A stretch of 64,000 nt of DNA from Macrobrachium rosenbergii (GCF_040412425.1 NC_089763.1:48817280-48881279), one strand, 5' to 3'; numbered from the stretch's first letter, positions 23,086 to 34,850 are shown. The notes: generated from the letters alone by a model not told the origin. A program made the numbers and translations.

Positions 23086-24130
23086 CTGATAAGAAATTAA
23101 TTTTTAATATCGTAGCCTGAAACATCTCTAACTACCTAATAGCTGATATTAAAATAACGAGAATTATAGGTAAGAAAATATGTATCTTTAAATATACTTA
23201 GAATATGTATCCTGAAATGTACTAAGTTACTTCACTGCTGATAACACTGCTAAGAAACTAAAATGAAAACACTGTAATGAAAAACACAACGGTATAAAAG
23301 TCGTAAGATGTTAGAGCGAGTTTAGATGGCCGATCTTCAACTTATGAATCTTACGTAAAGGAAAAAGTATCCTGAAGTATTCAGATAGCTAATAAGAATA
23401 AGAAAACTACGTATGTATCCGGATGCACTGAGCGACTTGTAACTGATATCAAACTAATGCTAGATTCATGTAAAAACTGAACTATGTATCCTGTAATATG
23501 TGAACTAGTTGAGTGCTGATGTTAAACAGATAAGGAATATACATAAAAACGTATACATCCTAAACAATTTTGAGCTGATAGCAAACTTTAAATCGTTAAG
23601 AAGTTAAAAACAAAAAACTTATTCCTCAAATGCACTGAAGTACTTTTCATTTAAACCTACAAATCTTACGTAGAAGAGAATATGTATCCTTAAATATACC
23701 GAGTTACCATATAGCTTCTGTTAAACTGATAAGAACATTAAGTTAATAATGTACATTCACAAACTCTTAGCTATTTAATAACCTATAAAGAAATTCAAGT
23801 GGAAATAGTGTTCAGCCTGAAATAAGCTTAGCTAACTGACAGCTGATATTAAAGTGATAAAAAATCTTGGTCAGAAAACTAGTATCCTGAAACATACTGA
23901 ACTAAATGTTAGCTGATGTTAAATTACGACAAATCAAAGTAAATTCTCAAGTAATAGTAAACCGATATGAGTTTTAAAAATAAAAAGTGTGTGTGTTATG
24001 AATGATACTGAGTTATCAGGTGGCTAACTTTAAATTAAAAATGATTGTGGAACATTTACATCCTGAAATATTAAACCAGTGGCAGATTTAATTAATTACA
24101 TATCCTGAATCACAATGCAGTACTACAGTA
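23086..24130. repeat. Highly degenerate tandem repeat, about 70-80-base period
   Basis: The phrase tatcctgaaatatactgag, followed by agctgatattaaactgataa, recurs in mutated form near 23101, 23208, 23366, 23418, 23487, 23555, 23685, 23811, 23887, 24058 and 24101. No open frame. Confidence 0.55.
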
Positions 24131-24750
24131 TATGATAAAGACTCCAATAGTTCCCACATAAAAAATTACGAGAAGTAAAGCTGAACTCGACTCGTCTTTG
24201 GGTCAACAGGCTCTTATGACTGATAAAACACTTGCACAAAACAGTAAATTTAATCCTATCCTAGCTTTAATAGCAAAAAGATTTAAGATTATAATAGCTC
24301 CAAGTGCTACTGTGACACTATCAAACATTCTTGTTAATGGGGCCATTCTTCCTTCTTCATCTAGTTATAAGCAAGTGTTGACATTGTGGCCCTTTAGACA
24401 ATTTTGATGAATGAAAACGTAGACGCCTCTTGAAATTGACGATCTTCTTTCATAGCAAGGACTTTGTGGAATTCCATTGAGAGATTTGTCCCATTTATGT
24501 TTAAGAGCTGGAGCAGACACATTCCTGAAGGGATGAGGGACAAGTTAGGATATCACGTCACGATGAGATCGTTTTTCTTACAAGGTATTCAGATATAAGA
24601 TAATTCGTTGTAACTAAGTCACAAGTATCCTATACCTCAGCCTCTTTGACTAAAAAGGGGTACAGATGGGACAGGGTCTTTTTCGATCAGTACTGCACGT
24701 CTGTAGTCTTTCATCAAGGATATCTTAATGAAATATTTTATTTGGTAACA
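24131..24750. other. No gene recognised
   Basis: A 69-codon frame at 24198-24407 has no motif or splice context. Confidence 0.3.
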
Positions 24751-24752
24751 GC

Positions 24753-24854
24753 TACAGTAAATATTAATTTAAAATTGGACTGCAAAGCAAATTTCACTTA
24801 AAATTGAAAGGCTTCTTAGGGTAAGCTTCACTTAGGAAATTCCAATAAAGATTC

Positions 24855-24925
<71 letters not shown>

Positions 24926-25046
24926 GCTACAGTAAATATTAATTTAAAATTGGACTGCAACATGTATTTCACTGAAAAGGGGAGGCTTCTTAGTGCAAGT
25001 TTCAAACAGCAAAATACAATTAAAAGTTCCCTGTCTTTATCTGCAC

Positions 25047-25107
<61 letters not shown>

Positions 25108-25108
25108 G
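24753..25108. repeat. Tandem duplication, each copy ending in an (ATT)n tract
   Basis: gctacagtaaatattaattt and the following taaaattggactgcaa occur at 24753 and again at 24926. Each copy runs through a similar 'ttcact..aaggcttcttag' stretch and ends in an ATT tract (24859-24925 and 25047-25108). The unit is about 170 bases. Confidence 0.8.
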
Positions 25109-26456
25109 ATACATTACCCTGTCTATAACATTTATAAAATTTTAACATTTTGATGAAACCTGGTGAAGATTTTTCTGTGCCAACGATGTCCCACCTCTTT
25201 AATTTGTCTTAAATCATCCCTTAGCTGGTTCAGTTATTTAAAAAAAAACCATTTACTGCTCTCACTAACTGCATTCTCAAGGTACTGATCAAATACCAAA
25301 CCATTTTTTTAAGATACCCTATAACTGACCCATAATCGTTAGACAATGGCAGAGAAAGTTCAACTAGTCTTGCAGAGTTTCAAAATTTCATATACCAACA
25401 TTTTTTTTTATAAAAGTTATGAATCCTATGACGATCTACGTAACTTACCATATAGTTTTACCTTGTCGAAGTTTACAGGGGAGATTCTGTTCAATTATAA
25501 AAAATTCTGAATTTCAAGTTATAAAATTGTATCTAACATTTTCAATCTTGTATGTTAAGCTACCTGGACTACACATTACGTGCTCTTACAGGACTACTTA
25601 TCCCACTGGAATACTTAAAAGGTGAATTGTTTCATGAACATTCTATGCTCAGTTTTTGTATCAACATGCGCATTTTTCTAGGATATCTTAGTGCCAAAAT
25701 GGGCTATCCTTTTGTCCCCTGAAAACAGATTTTACTCAAATTATGTACCATGAAATTATCATTCAATGACATTTAAATTCCACATGTGAAGTTTATTCAT
25801 GTCTTGAGATTTTGGTGCACCATGTGGTGAAAAATGTACTTATATTTACATAAGAGCACCAGCCTCTAATTGTATCACATCTGACAACAAATCAAATATC
25901 TAAGAACACTCACTATAGAACTATTTGGCAAAATACCACTGGAAAAAAAATTCTCAGATTCGTATACCACACTCCCTGCTACGAAGCTTGTATTTACTTC
26001 CTTGGGCCTTTAAAGTACTAATTTCTCCCCTGTGGCAAAATTCTTTACATTTAAACTTTACTCATTAACACTAGTTAATACAATTTATATTAGTGAGTAT
26101 ATTCGTGTCAGATACATTTATTTCTTGATAACTCACTTGCTTTGCCGAAATTTTCACTTAAAATGTTTTATCTTTAAACTTAACTGCAGACTAGAGCACA
26201 TTATCTGGTTTCAGATACTTATAAAAGCTCCTGACTGACTTTGACAAACCTGGTCTGTTCGTTACAGTCAGTCTGCAGTTCTTAATTTGTGTTCGTCGAG
26301 ACAAAGGTGCTAAGTACTGTCCCAGGTTCTGCTTTAAAGTCAATCATAGGTAGTCTTGAAAAGGTTTTCCTTTGTCTCAGACCAGTAGAACAGTTCTAGT
26401 TTTACCAAGGCCTTACCTTTTGTAAGCATAAATTCAGATGACACACCTTGGCTCAC
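25109..26456. other. Likely 3' flank and 3' UTR of the minus-strand gene; otherwise nothing recognised
   Basis: On the minus strand an AATAAA hexamer (26117-26122) lies about 335 bases after the stop codon of the gene at 26457. The rest is AT-rich without a recognised feature. Confidence 0.35.
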
Positions 26457-26528
26457 TTAAATATAGATCCTGTGGGGCTCCTCATACTGCAGTTTTAGTA
26501 ATGCCTGCCGTTCTGCTAGCTGCCCAGC
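26457..26528 (-). CDS. Exon 3 (terminal) of the minus-strand gene
   Basis: 23 codons and a TAA. The peptide begins AGQLAERQALLKLQYEEPHR and ends IYI, a likely helical, charged C-terminus. Preceded by a pyrimidine-rich acceptor. Confidence 0.55.
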   Translation of the reverse strand, partial: AGQLAERQALLKLQYEEPHRIYI

Positions 26529-29500
26529 CTAAAAGAAAAACATTCAGTTAGGTTCTGACGATGTCAATTCAAGCCACTGGCCTCTCAAGGTACTGTACTG
26601 AAATCCTTTTACTTTTTATATTTAAAGTTCCTGAGCAAAATCTTCCCAATTGATCACGCTGAGATGAAAGTCAGTCTTAACTTTCAAATGACACTGACAT
26701 TACCCCTGTTAACTCTCCTATAAATCATCTCAATTTTTTTCACAGGCATTACTTACATTTTAAAGGTATATGGCTCAACTAAATAGGCTTTTTGAAGTTG
26801 TACAAATTAACTACAAGTGATTTGTGTACCTACAGCCATCCTCCTATTTGTAGCCATACTTCTAATGGGTTTTTATTTCTGAATTCTCTGATGTCAAGAG
26901 AGTGGGAATCTCCATACATTTCATAAATGAAATTACTATTCACCTCAGCAACACTACTATTATTATTTCTTACTCTTTGTACAGTCTACAGCCAGAATAA
27001 AGTCTCCTTCAAAGTCTACTTCCATTTGTGCCTTTTGCAGAAAGTTAATGAATATTTGTTCTGTACAGTAAATATCTTTAAATTCTAGATGTTTTTAGTA
27101 CTACCAATTATGTTTATTATTATTTCCTAATTCTCTACATTTGTATTCATATTCGTAATTATTTTAATATAGAAGAACTGAAAAGTGTTACACCCTATCT
27201 GAAAAGTCTCCTGAAGAGTTAAAAAACGATTTCATGCTTCTAAATACCTCAAGACTCACCAATGGTAATCCAGGTTTTGATGACATAAACCAACTGATAA
27301 GTTGCTCTCCCTTTGTGTTTGTTTTCGGGAGGCCCTCGTAGCCCTCATATGATTTATTTAGGCGGATCCTCTTGTCGGCTGTTGCTTGTACTTTTCTTGA
27401 AAAACTACTCCTTTGCTGTAACTGTCTCTGATATCTCCATAATTTCCAACCCCCTTGGTTCTGGGGATACTTACTGATTAGCCTAATGTTTAGCACTTAG
27501 AAAGTCCATTTTTATAATATCTTCATAACCACCTAGTTGTACTAACTCACGTTCCTCTGTGGTCATTTTTATTTGTGTAGGCATCCTTGAAAGCAGTTAA
27601 TGGAAGGTGGTTTCATAAGTATTTCAATTTTCCTGCTTTACATTTTCCGGTTGCTTGAAGTGATTACCTACTCCTACACCACCTAATGGTGAAACTAAAG
27701 GGGGAGGGGGGAGGTCCATCCAGGGCGGCACTGTCCGGGGCGGGGGCGGGGGCAGGGGTGGGGGTGGGGTGGGGTGGCACTCTAGCAACTTTTGAGCAGG
27801 TCTGGTCTGGCATAATTCTCGCTTTTCTAGCATATTTCATCTGTTCGGAACACTGAACAGCGATTTATCGACTCTGATCGAGATGTTAGGGCTTAAAATG
27901 CCCGTTTGATTTCCATCACTTTAGTACTTTTTAGCACGGGAATGGGGCGTCACTTTCAGAGTCCGCCCTGGGTGCACTAACGCTCTAGTTAAGCCACTGA
28001 TTTCTATGCTTGGCACAAAGTCAAAAGTAACTGGCTGCATTTCGTTCACTTTACTTCTTGCATATTGTCACTGAAACAAGTTTCCGTTGTTAGTATCGGA
28101 ACAGTCCAAGTACTTGCAAACTTGTTGAACTGGCTTAGTTGCTAAGGGGTTGACTGTTAAGAACTGTACTCCTGGAGAATACTGGCTTGTCAGAGCTCTA
28201 CTACTTGCCTTATGCTTCAGGGGATGCATCAATCCTTGTATCTGTGTTACCTTGCAGAAGGTTCGACCCAATAGTTGGCGAGATCTGTACTAGTGACCAC
28301 CGTCCTTGGGTGGAGAGGGCTGATGAAACCATAGCATAATGCCCCAGGTAGCAACATCTTATTCCTTAGGAGTTTTCTGCACTCAGTGAGGTGAGTGCTG
28401 TGGGGTGACACTCTTACTTGCCCAGCAGAGGCCTGGTTGAGGCTACCTGTCCACTGCTAGTGGTCTGGGATTCCAGAGCACTTCACTTCTTACGTATCTG
28501 GTCCATATGGCTTTGGGAAGAGTGGCCATCCCATGGGAATATTGTGGGACCATGAAGGTGTGGGTCTCTGTTGGGTACACTAACCACTAGCTTGACTTTA
28601 CCAGAAAGTGAAGGTGAGAAGTTGCTTTAAAAGACTGGAGGGATCCTGCCAATAATGCTAATGCCCAGTCTCTCTTGTAGGGTTTCCTCTGCTCAATGGC
28701 CAGAGGGTAGGGTATCCTTGGAGAGCAAGGCTGTGGGGGTCCATTGGCACTGGGTGTGTGGATATCGGATTTGCCACCTGGCTTTCTAGAACTGACTCTT
28801 AGTTGTGGCTTGTTTTTTGTGTTGGGTGTACTGTCAGGTGCAAGCAAGCTATGTACCCACTCTTGTGGTGTGGTAAATTCCACGATCAGTAGATTACCTT
28901 CTGCCTGCTTTATACACCATCAGAAAACCTCGAAACCGTTAAGCCCTCTTTCAGTTCACTTACAAAGTACTGTAGCAACGAACCTGCAAAGGAAAAAATC
29001 TCTATAGAAACCCAAAGTGATCTCAGTATCAAATAACATATCCTAAACCCTCCTTTCTGATACATTGTACTCATGCTATATGATTCTTTAGCACTGGTTA
29101 AATAAACAAAGAAAATAATACACATTTCCTTACCATTCAGCAGTAACTGGCCACATTATAATATTGTTGTAAAAAAATCTAACTCTTAAACTGCTTCGTC
29201 GTGGATTAGACGTGATCAATTGGTTAAAACGCCCAGAGACCTAAGAAACAAGAGATTCATTATTAGTACAGTGCTAGCTGAATTTAATCCTAGCCCTAAC
29301 TGAGGATTTAAACCAAGTGTAGTATGTGGAGACTAAAAATTGCAGGAAGTCTATGTAGTGAACTGACAGTTTTGAACAAAGAGCCTGTGCTTACGGGAAT
29401 ATTCAGGAATGCCACAGCCTAATACTTCTAGTTAAGTTGTCCTGACCCTTTTTAAAACTCAGCTCTGTTTTGTATCTGAGAAGCAAAGAATGAGGTATTT

Positions 29501-30723
29501 ATCTATGCTTGATGCCTCTGGTGGCAGTGTTAGGTTTTCTGGGTGCACAGTACAGTACGTGTGTAAATCAAAGATAGCAAAGAATCAAGGTGAAATGAAG
29601 AATTAATTCTGAAAGAGCTATCCTTAAAAAGCGTCACTGAACTTTGTTGACAGCCTTGTAATATGGGAGTAAGGTTGCATGATGCAATATCAGAACTAAA
29701 GGTGATTTAACGTGGCATATGCTATTCTTACCAATACTGACACTGACAGTGAGGGAAATCATAAGGTACTGGGATGATTTCTTAACAAGATGCTTTCTTA
29801 ACAAGATGCTTTCTTAACAAGATGCCGGGATTCTCTTATTAACCACAGTCTCCACTTCTGGTTTACCAAGTAACGGATGTCAGAAAGGTCACCTCCACGA
29901 GAAACAACAGTTTATTACCACCAAAAACCAATTGAGTTTCTATTTAATGCACTTGACATGAAAGTACTTTACCAGCCTCGCTAGACAGGTTTTGTAAACA
30001 AACCAGGCACATGGGATTAATATTTATATTAAAATATAACCAACACAACAAACCTCTTAACTTTATCATCAAACCAGATTCAGAGCTTGAATGGAATGAG
30101 GTTTATACGAATGTTTCTGAACCTATAAATGTATAATCTGCCTTAAAACTTGTAGTAAAAACTTTATAAATTCAGTGTTGTGTGAATTTGATTAAACGTA
30201 TTCCTATATCACGGTTCGTTCTTTTATGTATGAACTGTATACATACATAAAACCTTCAGGAAAGCCAGTGTTTATGGCGAAACTTTATATTTTTACTCAA
30301 CGTAGGCCTAAATATTTTCACACTCTTATCGAGCCTTGAAATATCGACAGATGAATGATTTTTAAAAATTAGCAAATATAATTTTATACCGTTACTGAAC
30401 GTAAATATTTTTGCACTCGTGTAGAGTTTCGAATTATCGACAGATTAATATTATTTTAAATTAGCGAATATAATTTCACAATTTTACTGAACGTTAATAT
30501 TTTTGCACTCATATGAGCCTTGAATTATCGACAGATTGGATTTTAAAAATATAATGTAACTAGGCCAAAAAAGACTTACAGAGTTCAACTGTCGATTCCT
30601 GTCCTGCCATGAAAGTTTGAACAGCTTTCCACATTCCACATCGATGTCAGCTTTAACATTTTGCGATTCCACTGGTTCCTTCACAATGTCGTTTAGACGT
30701 AAAATGAAGTCGTTTCGATACAT
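26457..30723 (-). CDS. Three-exon gene, unrecognised 138-residue protein
   Basis: The best protein-coding candidate in the window. Coding exons on the minus strand are 30723-30580, 27460-27260 and 26528-26457. Exon 1 starts at ATG and ends at a perfect GTAAGT donor. Intron 1 (3119 bases) ends in CCCCAG. Exon 2 ends at a GTGAGT donor. Intron 2 (731 bases) ends in a pyrimidine-rich TTTTCTTTTAG. Exon 3 ends at TAA. Both introns are phase 0, so 48, 67 and 23 codons join into one frame. The product is polar and basic, with several tryptophans in the middle, no signal peptide and no transmembrane segment. I do not recognise the family and assign no function. Exon 2 could be optional and further exons may lie in intron 1. 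Confidence 0.55.
27260..27460 (-). CDS. Exon 2 of the minus-strand gene
   Basis: 67 codons. It opens NQGGWKLWRYQRQLQQRSSF, has a lysine/arginine-rich centre with a SYEGYEGLPKTNTKGEQLIS segment, and closes WFMSSKPGLPL. Flanked by CCCCAG and GTGAGT. Codon use looks coding and no simple repeat lies in it. Confidence 0.58.
27683..27999. mobile_element. hAT-like MITE with degenerate terminal repeats and a G-rich interior
   Basis: The right end reads, on the minus strand, cagtggcttaactagagcg, the typical start of hAT-type non-autonomous elements. The left end taatggtgaaactaaag matches it at about 11 of 17 positions. The interior has a C/G-asymmetric block (27698-27776) with many runs of four or more G. 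No clear 8-base target duplication. It lies in intron 1 of the minus-strand gene. Confidence 0.45.
28000..29125. other. Unrecognised, moderately GC block inside intron 1
   Basis: 28.06-28.9 kb is less AT-rich than its surroundings and has overlapping frames on both strands (minus 28068-28271, 28587-28883), none with a recognised motif. It looks like a dispersed repeat or decayed element rather than an exon, since no frame is bounded by phase-0 splice sites. A splice-like ttcctttgcag lies near 28990 on the minus strand. Confidence 0.35.
29126..29770. other. No feature recognised (intron 1)
   Basis: AT-rich non-repetitive intron sequence. Confidence 0.3.
29776..29825. repeat. 17-base direct repeat, three units
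   Basis: tttcttaacaagatgct occurs three times head to tail, the last slightly altered (gatgccggg). Confidence 0.85.
29826..30279. other. No feature recognised (intron 1)
   Basis: AT-rich intron sequence. Confidence 0.3.
30280..30560. repeat. Three direct units of about 90-100 bases in intron 1
   Basis: Each unit holds tactgaacgtaaatattttt, gcactc, and a 'gaattatcgacagatt' segment, at about 30294, 30394 and 30484. Lies immediately after exon 1 of the minus-strand gene. Confidence 0.75.
30580..30723 (-). CDS. Exon 1 of the minus-strand gene
   Basis: 48 codons beginning MYRNDFILRLNDIVKEPVES and ending DRNRQLNS. The donor (TCT followed by gtaagtctt) is canonical. An AG stands directly before the ATG, so an upstream non-coding exon is possible, although the pyrimidine tract there is weak. 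Confidence 0.5.
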
Positions 30724-30944
30724 CTATAAAGCCGATTTGATACAACCCAGTCCGTTTCCATACAAACAATTTAAAACGCTAAAACTAAGACTGATTTCTT
30801 CAAACATTTACGTGTGTTTTTATCATAGTTATCATATTTGGGTTATATTTATAGGCACTCATCCGATACATATATTAAAACATTTATCTTACTACTATAT
30901 CAAAGTTTACATAATTCCAGTACCACTCTTAAATTTTGTAAATT
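30724..30944. other. 5' flank of the minus-strand gene
   Basis: AT-rich sequence upstream of the ATG. No TATA box or initiator could be assigned. Confidence 0.25.
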
Positions 30945-31185
30945 TTTTTTTTACTAAATTTCGCGATTCTAATATTAAAAGCAATATCCTAGGTGATAAT
31001 TTCGCAAATCTAAACTGTATCAAGCTATAGTGGTCCCTTTAATTTTGATAATACCATTCATAAATTACCTTGATAATTTTTCTATATTTTTTACTCTCAG
31101 TAATTTCGTGATTCTGATATTGAAAACAATATATAATCCTAAGTGATAATTTCGCCAATCTAAAATGTATAAGCTATAATTAACT
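30945..31185. repeat. Direct duplication, about 140-base offset
   Basis: tttcgcgattctaatattaa at 30959 recurs as tttcgtgattctgatattga near 31105. Both continue with a shared 'gtgataatttcgc.aatctaaa' block. Upstream of the minus-strand gene. Confidence 0.7.
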
Positions 31186-31830
31186 TACTTCTAATTCCTT
31201 ACAAATATAAAAAAAATCATAACGATATGCTTCACTATATGGTTCCTATTCCATGATTTATTTATCTTCACCACACATTATTTCGAAACAATACACTTGC
31301 AATAACAGACCACGAAATAGGTCTCCGTTCTCTGTTAAGGAATTGAGTTGAACAACTTTTATGAAATGCCATGTCTGAATTTAGCATTCTGAAAGAGAAG
31401 GGAAATGGTTTTGTTACAATCGATTCCGTCAACAGTCGAACCTACTGAGTTGTTTCTTGACTGGCTGAGACAGTGACCTCAGACCTAATAAATCTATCCC
31501 AAAAAAAAGCCTGGAATTGTATCGAATTGCCTTTACAGATGTATTGAAACGACCACAACGCATTTCTTGAAGCAAACCCTCGTCTCTAAACAAACAAATT
31601 AATAAAAATTAATTACCCACTGGCAAAAGTGCTTTGATACAAGCAGTTGTGGATGAATAAGGCTTCAGTTATAAAGAAACTGTGCTAATAATTTCTTACG
31701 GTATATATGCTACTATGATTCAAAGAAAACCAAACTGCCGTTCGTTACATTACGTGAAAACTCGAGTTCCCATTCAGTTCTGTATTCCACACACAAACAC
31801 ATTTACTTCGGCTCTAATTCTGAATTGGAG
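31186..31830. other. No gene recognised
   Basis: AT-rich. A 64-codon frame at 31682-31876 runs into the adjacent SINE-like copy and is taken as chance. Confidence 0.3.
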
Positions 31831-32104
31831 TTGGGATATAAAATTTAGGCCAAAGGTCAAGTGCTGGGGCCTATGAGGTCATTCAACGCCGGAACGGAAA
31901 TTTAGAGTAAAATAGTCTTTGAGAAGTAACAGGAGGAAAACCTCGCAGTTGCACTATGAAACAGTTGTCAAGAGAAAGTGGAAAGTAAGATGGAAGAAAG
32001 ATAATACAGTATGAACGGAGGCACAGTAAATGGAATGAAAGGGGTTGCAGCTGCGACCGAAGTGAGGCTGTAAAGAACCTTAAGTAATGCCTACAGTGCA
32101 CCGC
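31831..32104 (-). mobile_element. SINE-like dispersed repeat, family A, copy 5
   Basis: Reverse-complement copy: the end block (tttaggccaaaggtcaagtg, then ctggggcctatgaggtc) comes first, then aacaggaggaaaacctcgca, gtggaaagtaagatgg, and the head ccttaagtaatgcctacagt. Near full length. Confidence 0.65.
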
Positions 32105-32389
32105 GTGAATAGTTACTGTGAGCGAATAAGCCTTCAGTTATAGAGAAAATGTGCTACATGTTTCATTAGGTTATGAAGCTACTCTGTGGCAAAGATAATC
32201 ACCAACCGGCGCTCGTTACATTGCGGTGAAAACCGAGTTCTTATTCAGCTCTGTATTTAAACCCACCAGCTACGTGCGAAAATTAAAGCTATTCTTGTAA
32301 AACATGAAAACTAAAGCGAACCACATTTTACTGTCCTATATCCTCCACTAACTTAACCGCACCCCCGGCCACACCCCTTCCCGATCAGA

Positions 32390-32910
32390 TTTACCTGTGA
32401 TGCAATTGACTATATATTTACCTGAAACATTAATTTACATATATACCGACAACGTAAGGAATGGGCCTTCCTTTTTAACCTCAGCAAAGTTCGAAAGTGT
32501 TTTTCCCGTTAAAAGTTTTACTGCAATAACATTTTGATGCAACTGAATATAAGTTTACCTGAAACACTAATTTGCCTATATACCGTCAAAGTAAGCAATG
32601 GGCTTTCCTTCTTAACTACCCATAGCAGCCTTCCACATCATTTGTTCCTGATAAATGTTTTACAGAAATAATCCTGTAATGCAGTTTGCAATAAGTTTAC
32701 ATGAAACATTAATTTACTTTTTAATCATCAACAGCAAAATTCAACAACGTTTTTCCTGTTTTATGTTTTAATGCAATAATCCTGTGATGCAAATGACTAA
32801 GTTTACCCGAGACACTGATTTACTTATATACCGTCTTTTTCACCTTCCATAGATAAATTTAACATCATTTGTTCCTGTTAAATGTTTTGTGCAATAATAA
32901 TTTGCAAAGA
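32390..32910. repeat. Degenerate tandem repeat, four units of about 110-145 bases
   Basis: Landmark gatgcaa(t/c/a)tga followed by tttacctgaaacactaattt, tatataccgtc and tttgttcctgttaaatgttt recurs at about 32399, 32536, 32679 and 32787. A detached piece with 'catataccgacagcgtaa' is at 33490-33540. Confidence 0.7.
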
Positions 32911-34140
32911 ATGCCTCATTGCTCATTACAAAAAAAAAAAAAAAACAAAAACTTGAATGGCACCAAGTCAAAGCGTTGTCATTTGAAAATGCTACGAAAT
33001 CAAGACAGTTCTTCCTTAATTTCCTTAACAATGTCAGTTACCACAGGAACTCCGAAACACAACAGAGATACGAGATTCAGTCGATTAAATCACATCATCC
33101 CAGACGAAGGACGACTTGTTTCAGTTTATCTTTAATCGCCAAAACCTAATTTCTTGGATGTAATACTGATTTCAACAAATACCTTTTCATTACCTGAACA
33201 CAAAAGGCCTCAATAATTTGGGCTCTTTAGTACCATGTATTTCATAATTTCAAAATGGCCACATGACTACCAAACAGGCTAACGAAATTAAAAGTATGAG
33301 GTCACGGAACTGACTATTTTTTGAGCTGGTCATAAAACTGTAACATTTTAATTTCGCTAGTTATATGGTCACTACTCTCAACCAAATTTGCTCGTAACCT
33401 TCAATTTTCCAACGTTCTTAAGCAACAACCCATCCTGCAGGCCTACGTGGATTATAGGTTAATGTAATGACGCTTAAAACACGTATTATACACATATACC
33501 GACAGCGTAAACTGTAGGCATTCCTTTCAAACTATTCTCATTCATAATCTACAACCTTTTTTTCTTGGCCATTGTCTTCGTACAATATTAAAGTCGTATT
33601 TACATACCCAATCTACGGCAACTATAATACATCAATATAAGGTACTTTAACCTTTATTTCTCACGAGTACGGTAAGTAACAATGACACAGCAATGCTTTA
33701 GATATCCAGTCTCTTACCTGCCTATATATGTCACCATTTGAACACTTAGCACCAACTTTTCGATACGAAACGGACTACTATATAAAAACCCAATACTTCT
33801 GCTACCCAGAAACACTTACGATGGGAATAACATAGAATGAGCAGCACTCTCTTAAAGTTTCGGTGGATTTGGGCCGTTAATACACTTACGCCCACCTTGT
33901 CTCGAGCAAAACAGGTGACTAATCACCTGACTCAAGTGACTAGTTACTATCCATACAATCGAACTTCCGGTTACCTGTCAAGTCACCACGGAACTACGGC
34001 GGGGAAATTTGTTGGCAGCTGGTTTTGAAAAGTACATTAACGTCAGATATTTTTATATACAATACACGGAGGAGTATGTTGAAACTGAAACACATGCAAG
34101 ACCATAAGTATATTGTACAATAACAAGTTTAAAATTCTAA
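32911..34140. other. No gene recognised
   Basis: Includes a poly-A run at 32930-32945. A donor-like gtaagag on the minus strand near 33710 could serve a 5' non-coding exon of the gene at 30723, but nothing else supports it. Confidence 0.3.
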
Positions 34141-34599
34141 CGTCACATTTTTTTTTTTCAGAGAGAGAGAGAGAAGCCCACTAAGCCCTATTTCTAATCA
34201 GAATCGAGTGAATCTCGTGTTTTTTTTTTTTTTCTTGAAATCCCCGGCTGATGCAAAGACAGGCAGGCGTGGGAGAGGCTTCGAGGTGTTGAACGGCTGA
34301 TGAAATACTAAAATGAGAAAGTTTTCTCTTCATTTCTGATAAAAGATACAGAGCTGTACTAACGCAATAAAGCCAGTTTTTAACGTCCGCTCGCTTGCGC
34401 GTGCCTGCTGTAAATTTCCCTCACCCATAACCTAGCACACATGGATCCTACCCAAGTAGAAATTTGGTGCAAAAATTGTCACTATACAAGTGTCCTTTTG
34501 TGCTTTTGATGAACATCTTTGAAAATCGTCATAATAGCACTACAAAAATCTCAAACCAATCAGTTAAAAACTGTCCTAAGCCTGAATTATGGACGGATG
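34141..34599. other. Low-complexity runs, otherwise nothing recognised
   Basis: Short (GA)n at about 34161-34174 and T runs at about 34149 and 34219. No frame. Confidence 0.4.
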
Positions 34600-34850
34600 A
34601 AATATAAAGTCTAGGCAAAAGGCCAAGCGCTGGGACATATGAGGTCATTCTGCGTAGACATGGAAATTAGGAGTAAAAAGGTTTGAAAGGCGTAACAGGA
34701 GGATAACATTTTGCAGTTGCACTGCCAAACAATTGTTGGGAGAGTGTGGAAAGTGAGATGGAAGAGAGTGAGTATGAACGGAGGTGCAGCTAGGGGCCGA
34801 AGGGACGCTGCAAACCACCTTAGGTAATGCCTATAGAACGTGCAAAATGA
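34600..34850 (-). mobile_element. SINE-like dispersed repeat, family A, copy 6
   Basis: Reverse-complement copy with gtctaggcaaaaggccaagc, aacaggaggataacatt, gtggaaagtgagatggaaga and the head ccttaggtaatgcctataga. The C-terminal half of the minus-strand open frame here is a translation of the repeat. Confidence 0.65.

Noticed and set aside
27624..27833. Proline-rich minus-strand protein
   Set aside because: The prolines come from the G-rich block of a hAT-like MITE. No start or splice support, and it crosses the element border.
28587..28883. 98-codon minus-strand frame as an internal exon of the three-exon gene
   Set aside because: No acceptor and donor give phase 0 on both sides. The region looks like repeat sequence and has a competing plus-strand frame.
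30617..31030. 137-codon plus-strand frame
   Set aside because: Its first third is the antisense of exon 1 of the minus-strand gene. The rest is AT-rich and includes the duplicated upstream block.
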